Shown here: positions 44,401-52,378 of the stretch, in pieces
Position numbering within the stretch: position 1 is the stretch's first letter
Layout of the letters: the number at the start of each line of letters is the position of its first letter
DNA from: Neolewinella agarilytica
Lineage (GTDB): Bacteria > Bacteroidota > Bacteroidia > Chitinophagales > Saprospiraceae
Assembly (NCBI RefSeq): GCF_900110645.1
Contig: NZ_FOFB01000011.1
Location: 142,649 to 206,648, forward strand
Length of the DNA: 64,000 bases
Direction of reading: 5' to 3'
The notes under the pieces: generated by a model
Told to the model about the DNA's origin: nothing
What the model saw: the letters and a program-made list of their open reading frames with translations, nothing else
The model's database searches: none
Made by a program: the position numbers and the translations under genes

Positions 44401-47400
44401 TAGTTGGTGTAGGTACGACCAATGTAACCGTGACCGTATCAGATGGGACGAATACTGACAACAGCTGTATCGTTGCAGTGGAAACAGTAGAAAACCCTGA
44501 CTTCTTCACCATCACTACGGATGCGGAAGACTTGGGCACAAGCTGCCCAACTGCGGAGGTAAACATTTCAGCAGCGACTCTACTTGATGGTGATGTAGCC
44601 AGCAATGGCGCAACTTTGATAATACAGGAAGTCAACCTGGTAAATCCCACCGATGGAACGATTGAAGATAATCAAAATGGCACCTTTACCTTTACTCCAG
44701 CTGATGGCGTGACGGGAAGTATAGCGATGACGTATATCGTTAAGACGGAAGGTTCAGACTTGTTCTACAGTGAAAACGGACACTACTACAAATACTTTGA
44801 CGCTCCCCAGATTAGCTGGACGGATGCTAAGATTGCAGCTGAAGCTCAAACGCTTTTTGGTATGTCTGGCTACCTGCCGACGATAACATCAGAAAACGAG
44901 AACAATTTCATCGTCAGTCGAATCGGGGGTAACTCCTGGATCGGAGCTTCTGATGCAGAAGCCGAAGGGGTGTGGAAATGGATGACCGGCCCGGAAGCTG
45001 GACAGGTTTTTTGGAATGGTCTTAATAATGGAGCTGCTCAAAATGGGTTCTACACCAATTGGCACTTTGCGAATCCAAGTAATTCTGGTAACAACGAGGA
45101 TTATGGAATGATGCTAGATGAACCGTCTGACCCAGCATCGCGTGGGCAGTGGAATGACTGGCCACTTACCTTCTCTTCCATAACCGGTTATATCGCTGAA
45201 TTTGGTGATGAATCCAGCTGTATACCTGATGTAACGGCTATTGGCAACATCTCGCTGCTGATCGAGGATACCGAGGAACCAATGATCGAATGCCCTGAAG
45301 CCATTAGCGTGATCGCCACCAGCGCCGCCGGTGCAGTGGTGACCTTCGCTGACGCTACGGCTACGGACAACTGCTCGGCCACGGTCAGCCAGACGGCTGG
45401 TCTTGCCAGTGGCGCGACCTTCCCGATCGGTGTAACGACGGTAACTTTCGAAGCCGAAGACCCAAGCGAGAACACGGTTAGCTGTTCCTTTGATATTACC
45501 GTTAGTGGTATAGCACCAGACATCATTTGCCCGGACAACATCACGGTCAACAACGACGAGGGTGATTGCGGTGCAATTGTCAGCTTCGCGGCTATAGAGA
45601 CAGCAGGCATCCCCGCCAGCACGATCGCTTACAGCCAGGACCCTGGTACCAGCTTCCCGGTGGGTACGACGACGGTAACGGCTACGGCCGCCAATGCTGT
45701 TGGTACTGACAACTGTATGTTTACCATTACGGTGGAGGACAACGAAGGCCCCACCTTCACTTGCCCTTCGGTAGTAGCCCGCACCATCACCACAACCGGT
45801 GAGGCCGGCTGTGAAGTGGAAATTCCGAACCTGACGACTGAGGTAACCGACGCTACCGATAACTGTGGCTTAGGCAGCAATGTCATTGTACAGGACGTTG
45901 TAGCTGGCCTGTCGACGGCCTACGGCCATGGCGACGAAATAGTGGTTACCCTAACGCTGATGGATGCCGTTGGTAACAACGACGCCGAAAGCTGCCAGGT
46001 TACCTTGACGGTGAACGACGACGATGATCCGACACTGGAATGTGTCACGAGCTTCAACGCCAATCTTGGCACCGATGCTATGGTTACGGTCTCTGCTACG
46101 GACCTGTTCACTAGTGTTGGTGATAATTGTGCGACGAGCTTGACGCCCGCCATTCAGGGCGGTCCGCAGACTTATTCCTGTGCCGACTTTGGTGCCGCGG
46201 TGGCTCCCATCCTTACGGTAGAAGTCAGCGATGGCCATGGCAACAGCCAGACCTGTGACGTAAGTATCAACGTAACTGATACCAACTTTGAGTGCTGTGA
46301 GATCGAGATTGATGAAGTCATCAGTACTCGCGTAGTTTGCGGCAATGATGGTACGGTAACCATCTCAGCTACCTGTACCTCTTGTGAGAACGGTAATGCT
46401 GACATCGAGTACCGCCTGGGCGACGGAGAGTACCAGAGCAGTGATTTCTTTGACGAATTAACGGAAGGGACTTATGATATTACCATCCGCGACGCTGATC
46501 GCCCGGGCTGTATGACCATTTCCACCATCACCGTTGGTGAGTGTGTAGGGGAGATCCCGGGTAACAGCATCGATGACGATTGTGATGCGGAGACTGACGA
46601 GCTGTCTACGGCTCAGTGGATTTTGCTTGATGCCGGCGATAACGCTGCCTGTACCTCCAATACTGACTGCTGTGCCGCCGTATTCTGTTATGGCCTCGAG
46701 TACACCCCCGGAGTGACCGGTACGCTGACTTCTTACACGACTGGCTTCACCACCGATTGTGTTGAGGGTAATACGCCGCTCATCAGCAACGCGAGTTGTG
46801 TTATGGTAGACAATAGCTTCGATGCCGCCGACTGTGCTGGTGGTAACGGTATTTTGTTCAACTCTTCAGGTTCCGGGATTCTTCCTGGTGGCCAGGCGGT
46901 CCTTCTAACGAAGAATACGCCCATTATCCTCCACCAAATCTGTTTGAGCATCCCCGCTGATCAGATGATTGACCTGGTTGAAGATGCCATCACCAACATT
47001 ACGATGAGTATCGACGTTGCTGGCTTCAGGAGTATTGATCCGGTCCTGAAGGTTACGGACAACCCTGCCTATGAAACGGCCACGGCTTCGGGCAACCAAA
47101 GTCCGGTAGTCGCCAGTACAGGTCCCATTGATGAATGCTACCTCACCCTTGCTGATGCGGAAGCGGCGGCCTTAGCCGCCACCTCCGCTACCGATGATTG
47201 CACCAGCGTCAGCGCCCCTGAATTGAGCGTTGCTACGGTAGGTACTTGTGCCGCAGTAATCACCGTTACCGCTACAGACCAGTGTGGTCTGACGACTGAC
47301 GTTGTTTACAATACCCGCATTGATGCTGATGGCCCTGTCGTTGACGGGACGCTGGAAGCGATGGAAGTAGAGGCCTGTGTGGCTTCGGATGTCGCGGCTG

Positions 47401-49976
47401 CTACCAGCATCGCTGAACTAGAAGCACTTGGTGTTGTCGGCTTTGACATCACTGATAATTGTACGCCCGACGAGGACCTGATGGTCACTTACACTGATGA
47501 CAGCCAGGGCAGCTGCCCGGTTACCGTTACCCGTACGTATACCATCACGGATGAGTGCGACCGTAGCAGTACCGTTACGCAAACATTAACCTTGAACGAT
47601 ACTACGGCCCCGACGGCAATGGGCGTCATCACTCCCACGACCCTTGATGGCTGTGATGCAGATGATGCGCCGGATGCGGTTACTAGCGTTTCGGAACTTG
47701 AGCAATTGGAGGGCAACCTCGATATTATGGACGCCTGTACGGCGGATGCCGATATGGAAGTGACGTTCATGCAGTTCCTCACCGATGATTGTCCGAGAGT
47801 GTTGACACGTGTTTACACGGTAAAGGACGCGTGTGGCAACGCCACTCAGGTAAGTCACCAGTTCATCATCCAGGATCTGGAAGTGCCAAGTGCTACGGGG
47901 TCACTCTTACCGATCACTTTAGAAGGCTGTGATGCCAGCACCGCCCCAGATGCTGTTACGACCATCGCCGACCTGGAAGCCCTGGCGGGTGACCTGGACG
48001 TAATGGACAATTGCACCGATGACGCTGACTTGGTTGTTACGTTTGTTGATACCGAAGAGTCTGGTACTTGCCCGGCTAAGATAATCATTATCCGGACCTA
48101 TACCATTACGGACCGCTGCGATAATAGCTTCACGGTTGTTCAGGTAATTACAATTGAGGACACAACGGCCCCTGAAGTAGTTGGTACCCTGAGTGCCACG
48201 GATGTGGAAGGTTGCGATGACTCTGCTGCTCCTGCCGCGGCTACTTCCGTAGCTGAGCTGGAAGAAATGGCCGGTGGCGTACTCATCAGTGATGCCTGTA
48301 CAGTGGACGGTGATCTGGCCGTAAGCCATAGCGACGCCAGCCTTGCTGGTGTTTGCCCTAATGTATTGGTGATCACTCGTACTTACACGGTAATGGATGC
48401 CTGCGATAATGCTTCAACGTTGACGCAGACTATCAATATTACGGACACCACTGATCCAGGTGTAACTGGAGCTCCTGAGTTGACGACCGTAGAAGGTTGT
48501 GATGCCTCTGTTGCTCCTGCTGCCGTTACCACGGTAGCTGATTTGGAAGCACTCGGCACCGGATTCGATATCTTCGATGCTTGCACAGCTGACGCTGCGC
48601 TGGTGGTTACGCACAATGACGTTAGTGAAGCGGGTACTTGCCCGGTCAAGCTGATCATCACCCGTACCTACACCATCACCGATGCTTGTGGCAACGACGT
48701 TACCGTCGACCATGTCATCGAGGTGGAGGATAACACTGCTCCCGAGCTTACGCTTGGCACCCTGCCAACGGATTGCTACGCTGACCGCGCCGCTGCCGAA
48801 CAGGCCGCCATTGATGCGACCAGCGCCAGTGACAACTGCACCGGTGATGTTGCTTTGACGGTTGAATCTTCAGGTACCTGCCCAGCTACCATTACAGTAA
48901 CGGGTAAGGACATCTGCGGTAACATGGCCTCGGTTGTTTACGAGAATGTAACCATCACTGATGGTGCAGTGCCTACGGAAATGGGTGGCCCCGTTGCGAT
49001 TAGCATGGACGTGCAGACGGAACTGGATGTAGTAGAACCTACACCACCTTCCTTCGAAGATGTTTGCGGAAACGTGCTAACGGCCGTTGGACCCGTAATT
49101 GCTGACAACTACACTACGGGTGACTGTAGCGGTACCGTTACCTACACCTGGACGTACACGGACTGTGGTGGTACGGAAACTACCTGGACGTTTACCTACA
49201 ACATTGACTGTCTTGGGTTAAACATCCGGGTGTTCACTGAAGGTACCTATGATGCCGGAACGGGTCTGTTGAGCACTTTCCTGAACGAGAACCATCTTTT
49301 ACCTGGCCAGGATAAGGCAATGTCTCCGATTTTCTCTATCCGACTCTTTGCTGATTTCTCTCCTGCTGGTCATCCTTATCAGGAAGCTCCCTGGTTCTAC
49401 AGTGCTCATACGGGTGAAGGATACGGCGATGTTTCTGCTCCCGGAGCAACGGGAAGTGAGGTTCCATACCCCGCTCACGTTGCTGATTGGGTAATCGTAA
49501 CGGTTCGTGAGAATGGTATTCAGCCAGCCAATGATGTCTGGACTTGTACAGGTTGGTTGCATAACACCGGCGAAGTAACCTTCCCTGAAGCCTGCCCCAT
49601 TACGCTGGATGCTGGAAGTACTTACCAGATCATCGTTGAGCACCGCAATCACCTGGCCGTTATGGCAGAAGCCACGATGGCTGCTGATGGAAGCCACATC
49701 ACGCATGACTTTACGACTGAGAACAGCTACGCTCCTATTTTCCGCTTTGGTCAGAAAGAAGAGACTGACGGTGCCTGGTCTATGTTCTCCGGTAATGCCG
49801 AGCAGGTGTCTTCCCGAGTGGGTATTAATTCCGCTGACCGCACTACCTGGAGCATTTTACAGAACCTTCGGGGCTACTATCTCGGTGACTTCGACCAAAG
49901 CTCTCAGGTAGAAAGTAACGACGAAACACAATGGAAGAATAACCAGAATAAGACTAGTGGTATTCGCTTCGACTAG
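38493..49976 (+). CDS. Giant multidomain surface protein (adhesin-like), 3,827 residues
   Basis: Signal peptide to about residue 31 (FGVFFPLTAQ). Residues about 35-1190 are a right-handed beta-helix built mainly from five exact 162-residue repeats plus diverged ends. Then: choice-of-anchor D-like domain (about 1240-1335), SprB-type repeat (about 1341-1425), and two 494-residue blocks, each with HYR/Ig-like domains and a C-type-lectin-like domain (GHYYEF...WTDAK...WKWVTGPEAG...TNWQVNEPNN, about 1602-1745; second copy about 2096-2237). Further HYR domains, a second SprB repeat (about 2600-2685), a NSIDDDCDAETDE metal-binding motif, a Cys-containing module shared with the next two genes (about 2705-2860), and five tandem 94-residue HYR-like repeats (about 2943-3413) follow. 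The end (YYLGDFDQSSQVESNDETQW) is dockerin-like and not a standard T9SS tail. Probably a cell-surface adhesin. Confidence 0.9.
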   Translation: MLCFNPLSPPQWRAALLAVLIFGVFFPLTAQTTYTVNNTSADVATVNSLPWAIAQANLDAAADVINITATGTMTSTATLIITEPVSINGTSTGGVPNFILSGTVGLLRTVGTKTGLTITNLGFLGAAGNFGNNLAIDVDNWTDVEISNCKFELIRRTAIEVTSGSDVTITNNEFIDCGGAAGGYIVNLASMTDVAGDRLTMAGNTFSGGANAVFLAGMDGLAIANAGSTEVLLPDNDGRKTVGGTNLRLQNCPDASLANVDLSFDNGASGITGTGLSTLNCANLTVNNLTIDRRNNGIQVDNSETVSVTNNTLTNVNTIGVGVTGGSSATVTGNSFTSCGGGAGRYNLELNSISAVGGSRVTVSGNTFSGGSNAVSIIGMDGVTVANTGSPEVLLSDTDGRKTVGGTNLRFQNCADVSLANFDLGFDNGASSINGTGLSTLNCANLVVDNLTIDRRGNGLLVDNSETVSVINNTLTNVNTIGIRVNGGSSATVTGNSFTSCGGAGGRYNLELFNISDVGGSRLMASGNTFSGGGNAVWISGMDGVTVANTGSPEVLLPDSDGRKTVGGTNLYLQNCPNVSLANFDLGFDNGASGITGTGLYASGCANLMVDNLTIDRRSNGLQVDNSETVSVTNNTLTNVSRTGIRVNGGSSATVTGNSFTSCGGAGSRYNLELNNISDVGGSRLTASGNTFSGGGNAVWIAAMDGVTIANTGSPEVLLPDNDGRKTVGGTNLYLQNCPNVSLADFDLSFDNGASGINGIGLNASGCANLMVDNLTVDRRSVGVQVYNSATGSVTNSNISNANFTAIRVSDGSNVTVTGNTIGTSGGAGSRYALELLSISADGGPRMNVSGNTFAGGANAVWIHNMDGVTVKNVAPAEVILADDDGRASVAGTNLKVQSSPNTTLTDLDLSYSGTGPSGTGLFGASTANLSVSGATITDRLIGVQLDNCVNSSVMDNTLTNNTIKGIFIRSGENATVTGNALTNCGGGFNNGSLHFESVAADVENMRLEASGNSFTDCNGGVYVNNMPGIIVSDGSVAGTEITLTEADQIGPFGAFAVELNTSENGRVEGLTLKAPDENVGNLQGIRALGCSGVVVTGNSVRGRTYAISVLQGAAITSSPTVSGNLIEANNIGLYVDLKSTDVAANATGNNFVCNITGIQARQDANVDASGNFWGDAGGSATDSGNGDTYQVLNNAVINNTNTFSPTPVAGVATLTIAQIAATGNAAAITDGQTATAVADHTDFGDVLTGESLTRTFTISNAGTDELILSDITITGDAAFTIGAGAPTTVAGGGTATFDVVYAPTVAGAATATTVTVAHDACQDDDGEFSFAVGGLAIASCDITITSATPTAEGCPGADDGSITVNATCTTCTGGIVYTISPAVGTLNANVFSDLPDGTYTVTATDASDGSCTVSETGVMVAAGMDTEAPTFTCPTTAEITLDLCGETTISPVDLGLIVADNCVADPTTTLSPSTLTGAGTTNVTVTVSDGTNTDNSCVVAVTTVENPEAFTITTQADDLGNQCPGAAVIISAATLLGNDNASDGRNIEVQDLTLVDPTQGSVVNNGDGTFTFTPATNFSGAVAFEYLVTAEGDDLFFNENGHYYEFVTAPDITWTDAKTAAEERSLFGQQGYLVTITSQAEQDFVLTKLRGQGWMGATDLEVPNTWKWVTGPEAGTAFWQGLANGSPVNGAYTNWQVNEPNNFPHANGESYAHFRTNGQWNDYPEDRTGTNEIQGYVVEYGGSIGCTPNFTAVGSITLTLTDTEAPEITCPEAIDVIATSASGAEVTFADATATDNCSATVSQTAGPASGSTFPMGVTTVTFEAEDPSENTVSCSFDITVSGVAPDISCPDNITVSNDAGDCSAIVSFAATETAGIPASTITYSQNPGTSFPVGMTTVTATATNAIGSDDCTFTVTVEDTEAPTFICPTTAEITLDLCGETTISPVDLGLIVTDNCGLIPTIALSQTDLVGVGTTNVTVTVSDGTNTDNSCIVAVETVENPDFFTITTDAEDLGTSCPTAEVNISAATLLDGDVASNGATLIIQEVNLVNPTDGTIEDNQNGTFTFTPADGVTGSIAMTYIVKTEGSDLFYSENGHYYKYFDAPQISWTDAKIAAEAQTLFGMSGYLPTITSENENNFIVSRIGGNSWIGASDAEAEGVWKWMTGPEAGQVFWNGLNNGAAQNGFYTNWHFANPSNSGNNEDYGMMLDEPSDPASRGQWNDWPLTFSSITGYIAEFGDESSCIPDVTAIGNISLLIEDTEEPMIECPEAISVIATSAAGAVVTFADATATDNCSATVSQTAGLASGATFPIGVTTVTFEAEDPSENTVSCSFDITVSGIAPDIICPDNITVNNDEGDCGAIVSFAAIETAGIPASTIAYSQDPGTSFPVGTTTVTATAANAVGTDNCMFTITVEDNEGPTFTCPSVVARTITTTGEAGCEVEIPNLTTEVTDATDNCGLGSNVIVQDVVAGLSTAYGHGDEIVVTLTLMDAVGNNDAESCQVTLTVNDDDDPTLECVTSFNANLGTDAMVTVSATDLFTSVGDNCATSLTPAIQGGPQTYSCADFGAAVAPILTVEVSDGHGNSQTCDVSINVTDTNFECCEIEIDEVISTRVVCGNDGTVTISATCTSCENGNADIEYRLGDGEYQSSDFFDELTEGTYDITIRDADRPGCMTISTITVGECVGEIPGNSIDDDCDAETDELSTAQWILLDAGDNAACTSNTDCCAAVFCYGLEYTPGVTGTLTSYTTGFTTDCVEGNTPLISNASCVMVDNSFDAADCAGGNGILFNSSGSGILPGGQAVLLTKNTPIILHQICLSIPADQMIDLVEDAITNITMSIDVAGFRSIDPVLKVTDNPAYETATASGNQSPVVASTGPIDECYLTLADAEAAALAATSATDDCTSVSAPELSVATVGTCAAVITVTATDQCGLTTDVVYNTRIDADGPVVDGTLEAMEVEACVASDVAAATSIAELEALGVVGFDITDNCTPDEDLMVTYTDDSQGSCPVTVTRTYTITDECDRSSTVTQTLTLNDTTAPTAMGVITPTTLDGCDADDAPDAVTSVSELEQLEGNLDIMDACTADADMEVTFMQFLTDDCPRVLTRVYTVKDACGNATQVSHQFIIQDLEVPSATGSLLPITLEGCDASTAPDAVTTIADLEALAGDLDVMDNCTDDADLVVTFVDTEESGTCPAKIIIIRTYTITDRCDNSFTVVQVITIEDTTAPEVVGTLSATDVEGCDDSAAPAAATSVAELEEMAGGVLISDACTVDGDLAVSHSDASLAGVCPNVLVITRTYTVMDACDNASTLTQTINITDTTDPGVTGAPELTTVEGCDASVAPAAVTTVADLEALGTGFDIFDACTADAALVVTHNDVSEAGTCPVKLIITRTYTITDACGNDVTVDHVIEVEDNTAPELTLGTLPTDCYADRAAAEQAAIDATSASDNCTGDVALTVESSGTCPATITVTGKDICGNMASVVYENVTITDGAVPTEMGGPVAISMDVQTELDVVEPTPPSFEDVCGNVLTAVGPVIADNYTTGDCSGTVTYTWTYTDCGGTETTWTFTYNIDCLGLNIRVFTEGTYDAGTGLLSTFLNENHLLPGQDKAMSPIFSIRLFADFSPAGHPYQEAPWFYSAHTGEGYGDVSAPGATGSEVPYPAHVADWVIVTVRENGIQPANDVWTCTGWLHNTGEVTFPEACPITLDAGSTYQIIVEHRNHLAVMAEATMAADGSHITHDFTTENSYAPIFRFGQKEETDGAWSMFSGNAEQVSSRVGINSADRTTWSILQNLRGYYLGDFDQSSQVESNDETQWKNNQNKTSGIRFD
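38716..41400 (+). repeat. Tandem 486-base coding repeats (beta-helix units)
   Basis: The landmark codons DGRKTVGGTNL begin at 39201, 39687, 40173, 40659 and (diverged, DGRASVAGTNL) 41145: exactly 486 bases apart each time. Units two to four are nearly identical at DNA level, including silent positions, so duplication or conversion is recent. 162 residues would make about seven helix coils per unit. Confidence 0.9.
42769..45740 (+). repeat. 1,482-base coding duplication (HYR + C-type-lectin block)
   Basis: CTACGGCAGAAATTACTCTC and at least 70 following bases are identical at 42799 and 44281, exactly 1,482 bases (494 codons) apart. Both blocks run through the same domain order; the lectin parts are diverged while the flanking HYR parts are highly conserved. 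Confidence 0.85.
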
Positions 49977-50064
49977 TATTAGGGGACTAGTAGTGTTTCT
50001 AATCATTAATCTAATATCCCGGGCGGTAATGCCTGTCTTTATCGCCCGGGAATAAAAATATATT

Positions 50065-50913
50065 ATGTACAGAATATTCTTTGTCCTGCTAAGTACCTTC
50101 CTGATGGGGGTAGAATTGGACGCACAACAAATGAACTGGGTTCCCGGAGATCAAGTCACTGATGTCAACTATACCGATGGTACGGATTGTGATGCTAACC
50201 TTCTCTGCTACACCCTTGCCTATACGCCCGCTCAAACGGGTGTTTTGACCAGCTATACGACCAATTTTATGGTGGATTGCGACGGCGGCAATAGCGCTAT
50301 TGTTAGCAATCGCTCCTTGTTGTTGACCGATAACAGTTCTCAGGAAGAAGCTTGTGAAGAAGCGGGCCTCTTACTGTTGCACAGCTCCGGTAACAGCGGA
50401 ACGATTACGGTAAAAGCGGGCCAGACTACCTACCTGCACGAAATCTGCCTGCAGACGGCTGGTAAGTCCACGGAGTTACAGTTTGTCGCGGATAAAATTG
50501 GTGGCATGACCACCAGCCTGGACCTCCGGGATGGTAATGCGATGACCGAACGTCCGGAATTTCGTTCCTTTATTTTTAAGCATAATCGCTCAGCTTGTGA
50601 CGAAGCCTATACTGGAGAAGTGGTCAACACTGACCTGGAAGGCGTAGCTGGCTTTAGTGGTGAAGGGGATGGAATTAGTTTGTACTTGTCTCCTAATCCG
50701 GCGATCTCTGATTTACAGATACAGTTTCACCATACGGCTGCTAAAGCGAACTACCGTTTATTGGATGCGACGGGGCGTCAACTGCGAAAGTGGGAAGCAG
50801 TTACCCGTGTGTCTCAAACGATTGATGTAGCGGAATTGCCTTCCGGACTATACTATTTAAACGTAAGTACGGCTAAAGACGAGCTTTCTCAAAAATTTGT
50901 CATTCAGCGCTAG
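50065..50913 (+). CDS. T9SS-secreted small surface protein with shared Cys module
   Basis: A 282-residue protein: signal peptide (MYRIFFVLLSTFLMGVELDAQ), a module of about 140 residues (CYTLAYTPAQTGVLTSYTTN, IVSNRSLLLTDNS, LHEICLQ) also present in the giant protein and the next gene, and a T9SS type A sorting tail (YLSPNPAISDLQIQF ... LPSGLYYLNVSTAKDELSQKFVIQR). It lies 88 bases after the giant gene on the same strand and is probably co-expressed. The module is not one I recognise from named families. Confidence 0.82.
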   Translation: MYRIFFVLLSTFLMGVELDAQQMNWVPGDQVTDVNYTDGTDCDANLLCYTLAYTPAQTGVLTSYTTNFMVDCDGGNSAIVSNRSLLLTDNSSQEEACEEAGLLLLHSSGNSGTITVKAGQTTYLHEICLQTAGKSTELQFVADKIGGMTTSLDLRDGNAMTERPEFRSFIFKHNRSACDEAYTGEVVNTDLEGVAGFSGEGDGISLYLSPNPAISDLQIQFHHTAAKANYRLLDATGRQLRKWEAVTRVSQTIDVAELPSGLYYLNVSTAKDELSQKFVIQR

Positions 50914-51084
50914 TGCTGATCTATATTTGTTTTCGGAAGTGAGAAGCTCTCCCACCAGAATAATTCATCTCCGGAGTGTGCCAGTGCCAATATTACCCAA
51001 TGGGTATGTCAGAAAGAAACTGGCCACTTCGGAGCTGTTTATTTGCTCTGCTTTATTATTTTTTTGATACGGAAAAAACGACAG

Positions 51085-52155
51085 ATGTTATACAAAATAA
51101 TCTTATGCCTGAGCCTGTTGGCTACTGCTTCGAGTACCTTGTCCGGCCAATCATTAGACTGGGTGTTCCTGGAACCTGGTGAAGGCTGTGGCCCAGACAC
51201 CGACTGTTCTGTTGGCCAACAGTGCTACGGACTTTCTTACACACCGTCCCTCACTGGTACGGCCACGAGTTATACGTTTGGCTTCCTTGCCAACTGTGTA
51301 AATGGTGGGTCAGCGTCCTTACTTGGTAGCTCCTGTACGATGACTGATAATACCGATCTCGATGACTCATTCTGTGGAGGATTCAATGTACTCCAGTTTC
51401 AGCCCTCTGGTAATACGGGCAGCCTGGCCGTTACCGCTGGGGTTCCCGTTATTCTGCACCAGGTATGCTTAACCCTCGGAGTAGGCGAAAGTATGTCTTT
51501 TGATGAAGACGTTGCGTTAAGCCTGACGGTGAGCATTAATCTGCCTGGCGGCGGATCTGACACAGATGAACCCGCTTATACCACTTTCACGTCAACTTCA
51601 GCAGATTGTGATGTAGCCCTCCCCGTTTCCTGGGAAAGCTTCACCGCTCGACAAGTGGATAAAACGGCCCGCCTGGACTGGGCTGTAAGCGATGAAACCG
51701 ACCATGATTACTACTCGGTAGAATGGAGTGCCGATGGTCTCAACTTCAGCCCGCTGGCCACCGTTCGCGCAGCAATAGGGCAACAAGGTGTAACCTCCAG
51801 CTATAGCTTCGATCACCTGGCCCCGGCTCCGGGCACTAATTACTACCGGCTCCGGCAGGTTGATTTTGGAGGAACGTACTCTTATTCAACCGTCGAGATG
51901 TTGACCTTCACGCCGTCCGTCACGGAACAAGGGTTTTCCTTGTTCCCTAATCCAGCCAGTGAGGAGGCACAATTATTATTGAGTGACGGACATTCTGCTC
52001 AAACCTTCAGCCTGATGACCGTCACCGGGAAGTTGATTCGAACCGTAAACATCCGTGCTGGACAAGCACGAATAACTCTCTCCCTGGAGGGCTTGCCTAA
52101 AGGCGTTTATCTGGTCCGGGTAGGGGAGGAAGTAAAGCAACTGGTCAAGCAGTAA
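51085..52155 (+). CDS. T9SS-secreted surface protein with shared Cys module
   Basis: A 356-residue protein. Signal peptide (MLYKIILCLSLLATASSTLSG; ATG 51085 chosen over the frame opening at 51043), the shared module (about 25-165: CYGLSYTPSLTGTATSYTFG, LGSSCTMTDNTD, ILHQVCLTLG), a middle FnIII-like domain (about 190-275: LPVSWESFTARQVDKTARLDW, YYSVEWSADGLNF, YRLRQVDFGG) and a T9SS type A tail (FSLFPNPASEEAQLLL ... LPKGVYLVRVGEEVKQLVKQ). Third gene in the putative adhesin operon; a strong terminator follows. Confidence 0.85.
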   Translation: MLYKIILCLSLLATASSTLSGQSLDWVFLEPGEGCGPDTDCSVGQQCYGLSYTPSLTGTATSYTFGFLANCVNGGSASLLGSSCTMTDNTDLDDSFCGGFNVLQFQPSGNTGSLAVTAGVPVILHQVCLTLGVGESMSFDEDVALSLTVSINLPGGGSDTDEPAYTTFTSTSADCDVALPVSWESFTARQVDKTARLDWAVSDETDHDYYSVEWSADGLNFSPLATVRAAIGQQGVTSSYSFDHLAPAPGTNYYRLRQVDFGGTYSYSTVEMLTFTPSVTEQGFSLFPNPASEEAQLLLSDGHSAQTFSLMTVTGKLIRTVNIRAGQARITLSLEGLPKGVYLVRVGEEVKQLVKQ

Positions 52156-52251
52156 AGAGCATCATTGCGTAAACGGCGATGGTTAGCTGATGAAGGGAGG
52201 TTAACTTCCACCTCAGACGATTATCTGCCAAATTTTTCCGTTTCATTCGTG

Positions 52252-52292
52252 GTGTGTAGTAACAGGATTGTTACTACACACGCTTTTGATTT
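52252..52292 (+). terminator. Intrinsic terminator ending the adhesin gene group
   Basis: A perfect 13-base stem, GTGTGTAGTAACA / TGTTACTACACAC, with loop GGAT, followed by GCTTTTGATTTT. It lies between the T9SS gene and the convergent TonB receptor. Confidence 0.8.
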
Positions 52293-52378
52293 TAGGGAGA
52301 AGCTTATGACAATGCATCCTCTATGCTTATCGCGGTGAAAATCTTTGGTCGACCTTCCCCGTTGCGCAGCAGCCCCCC

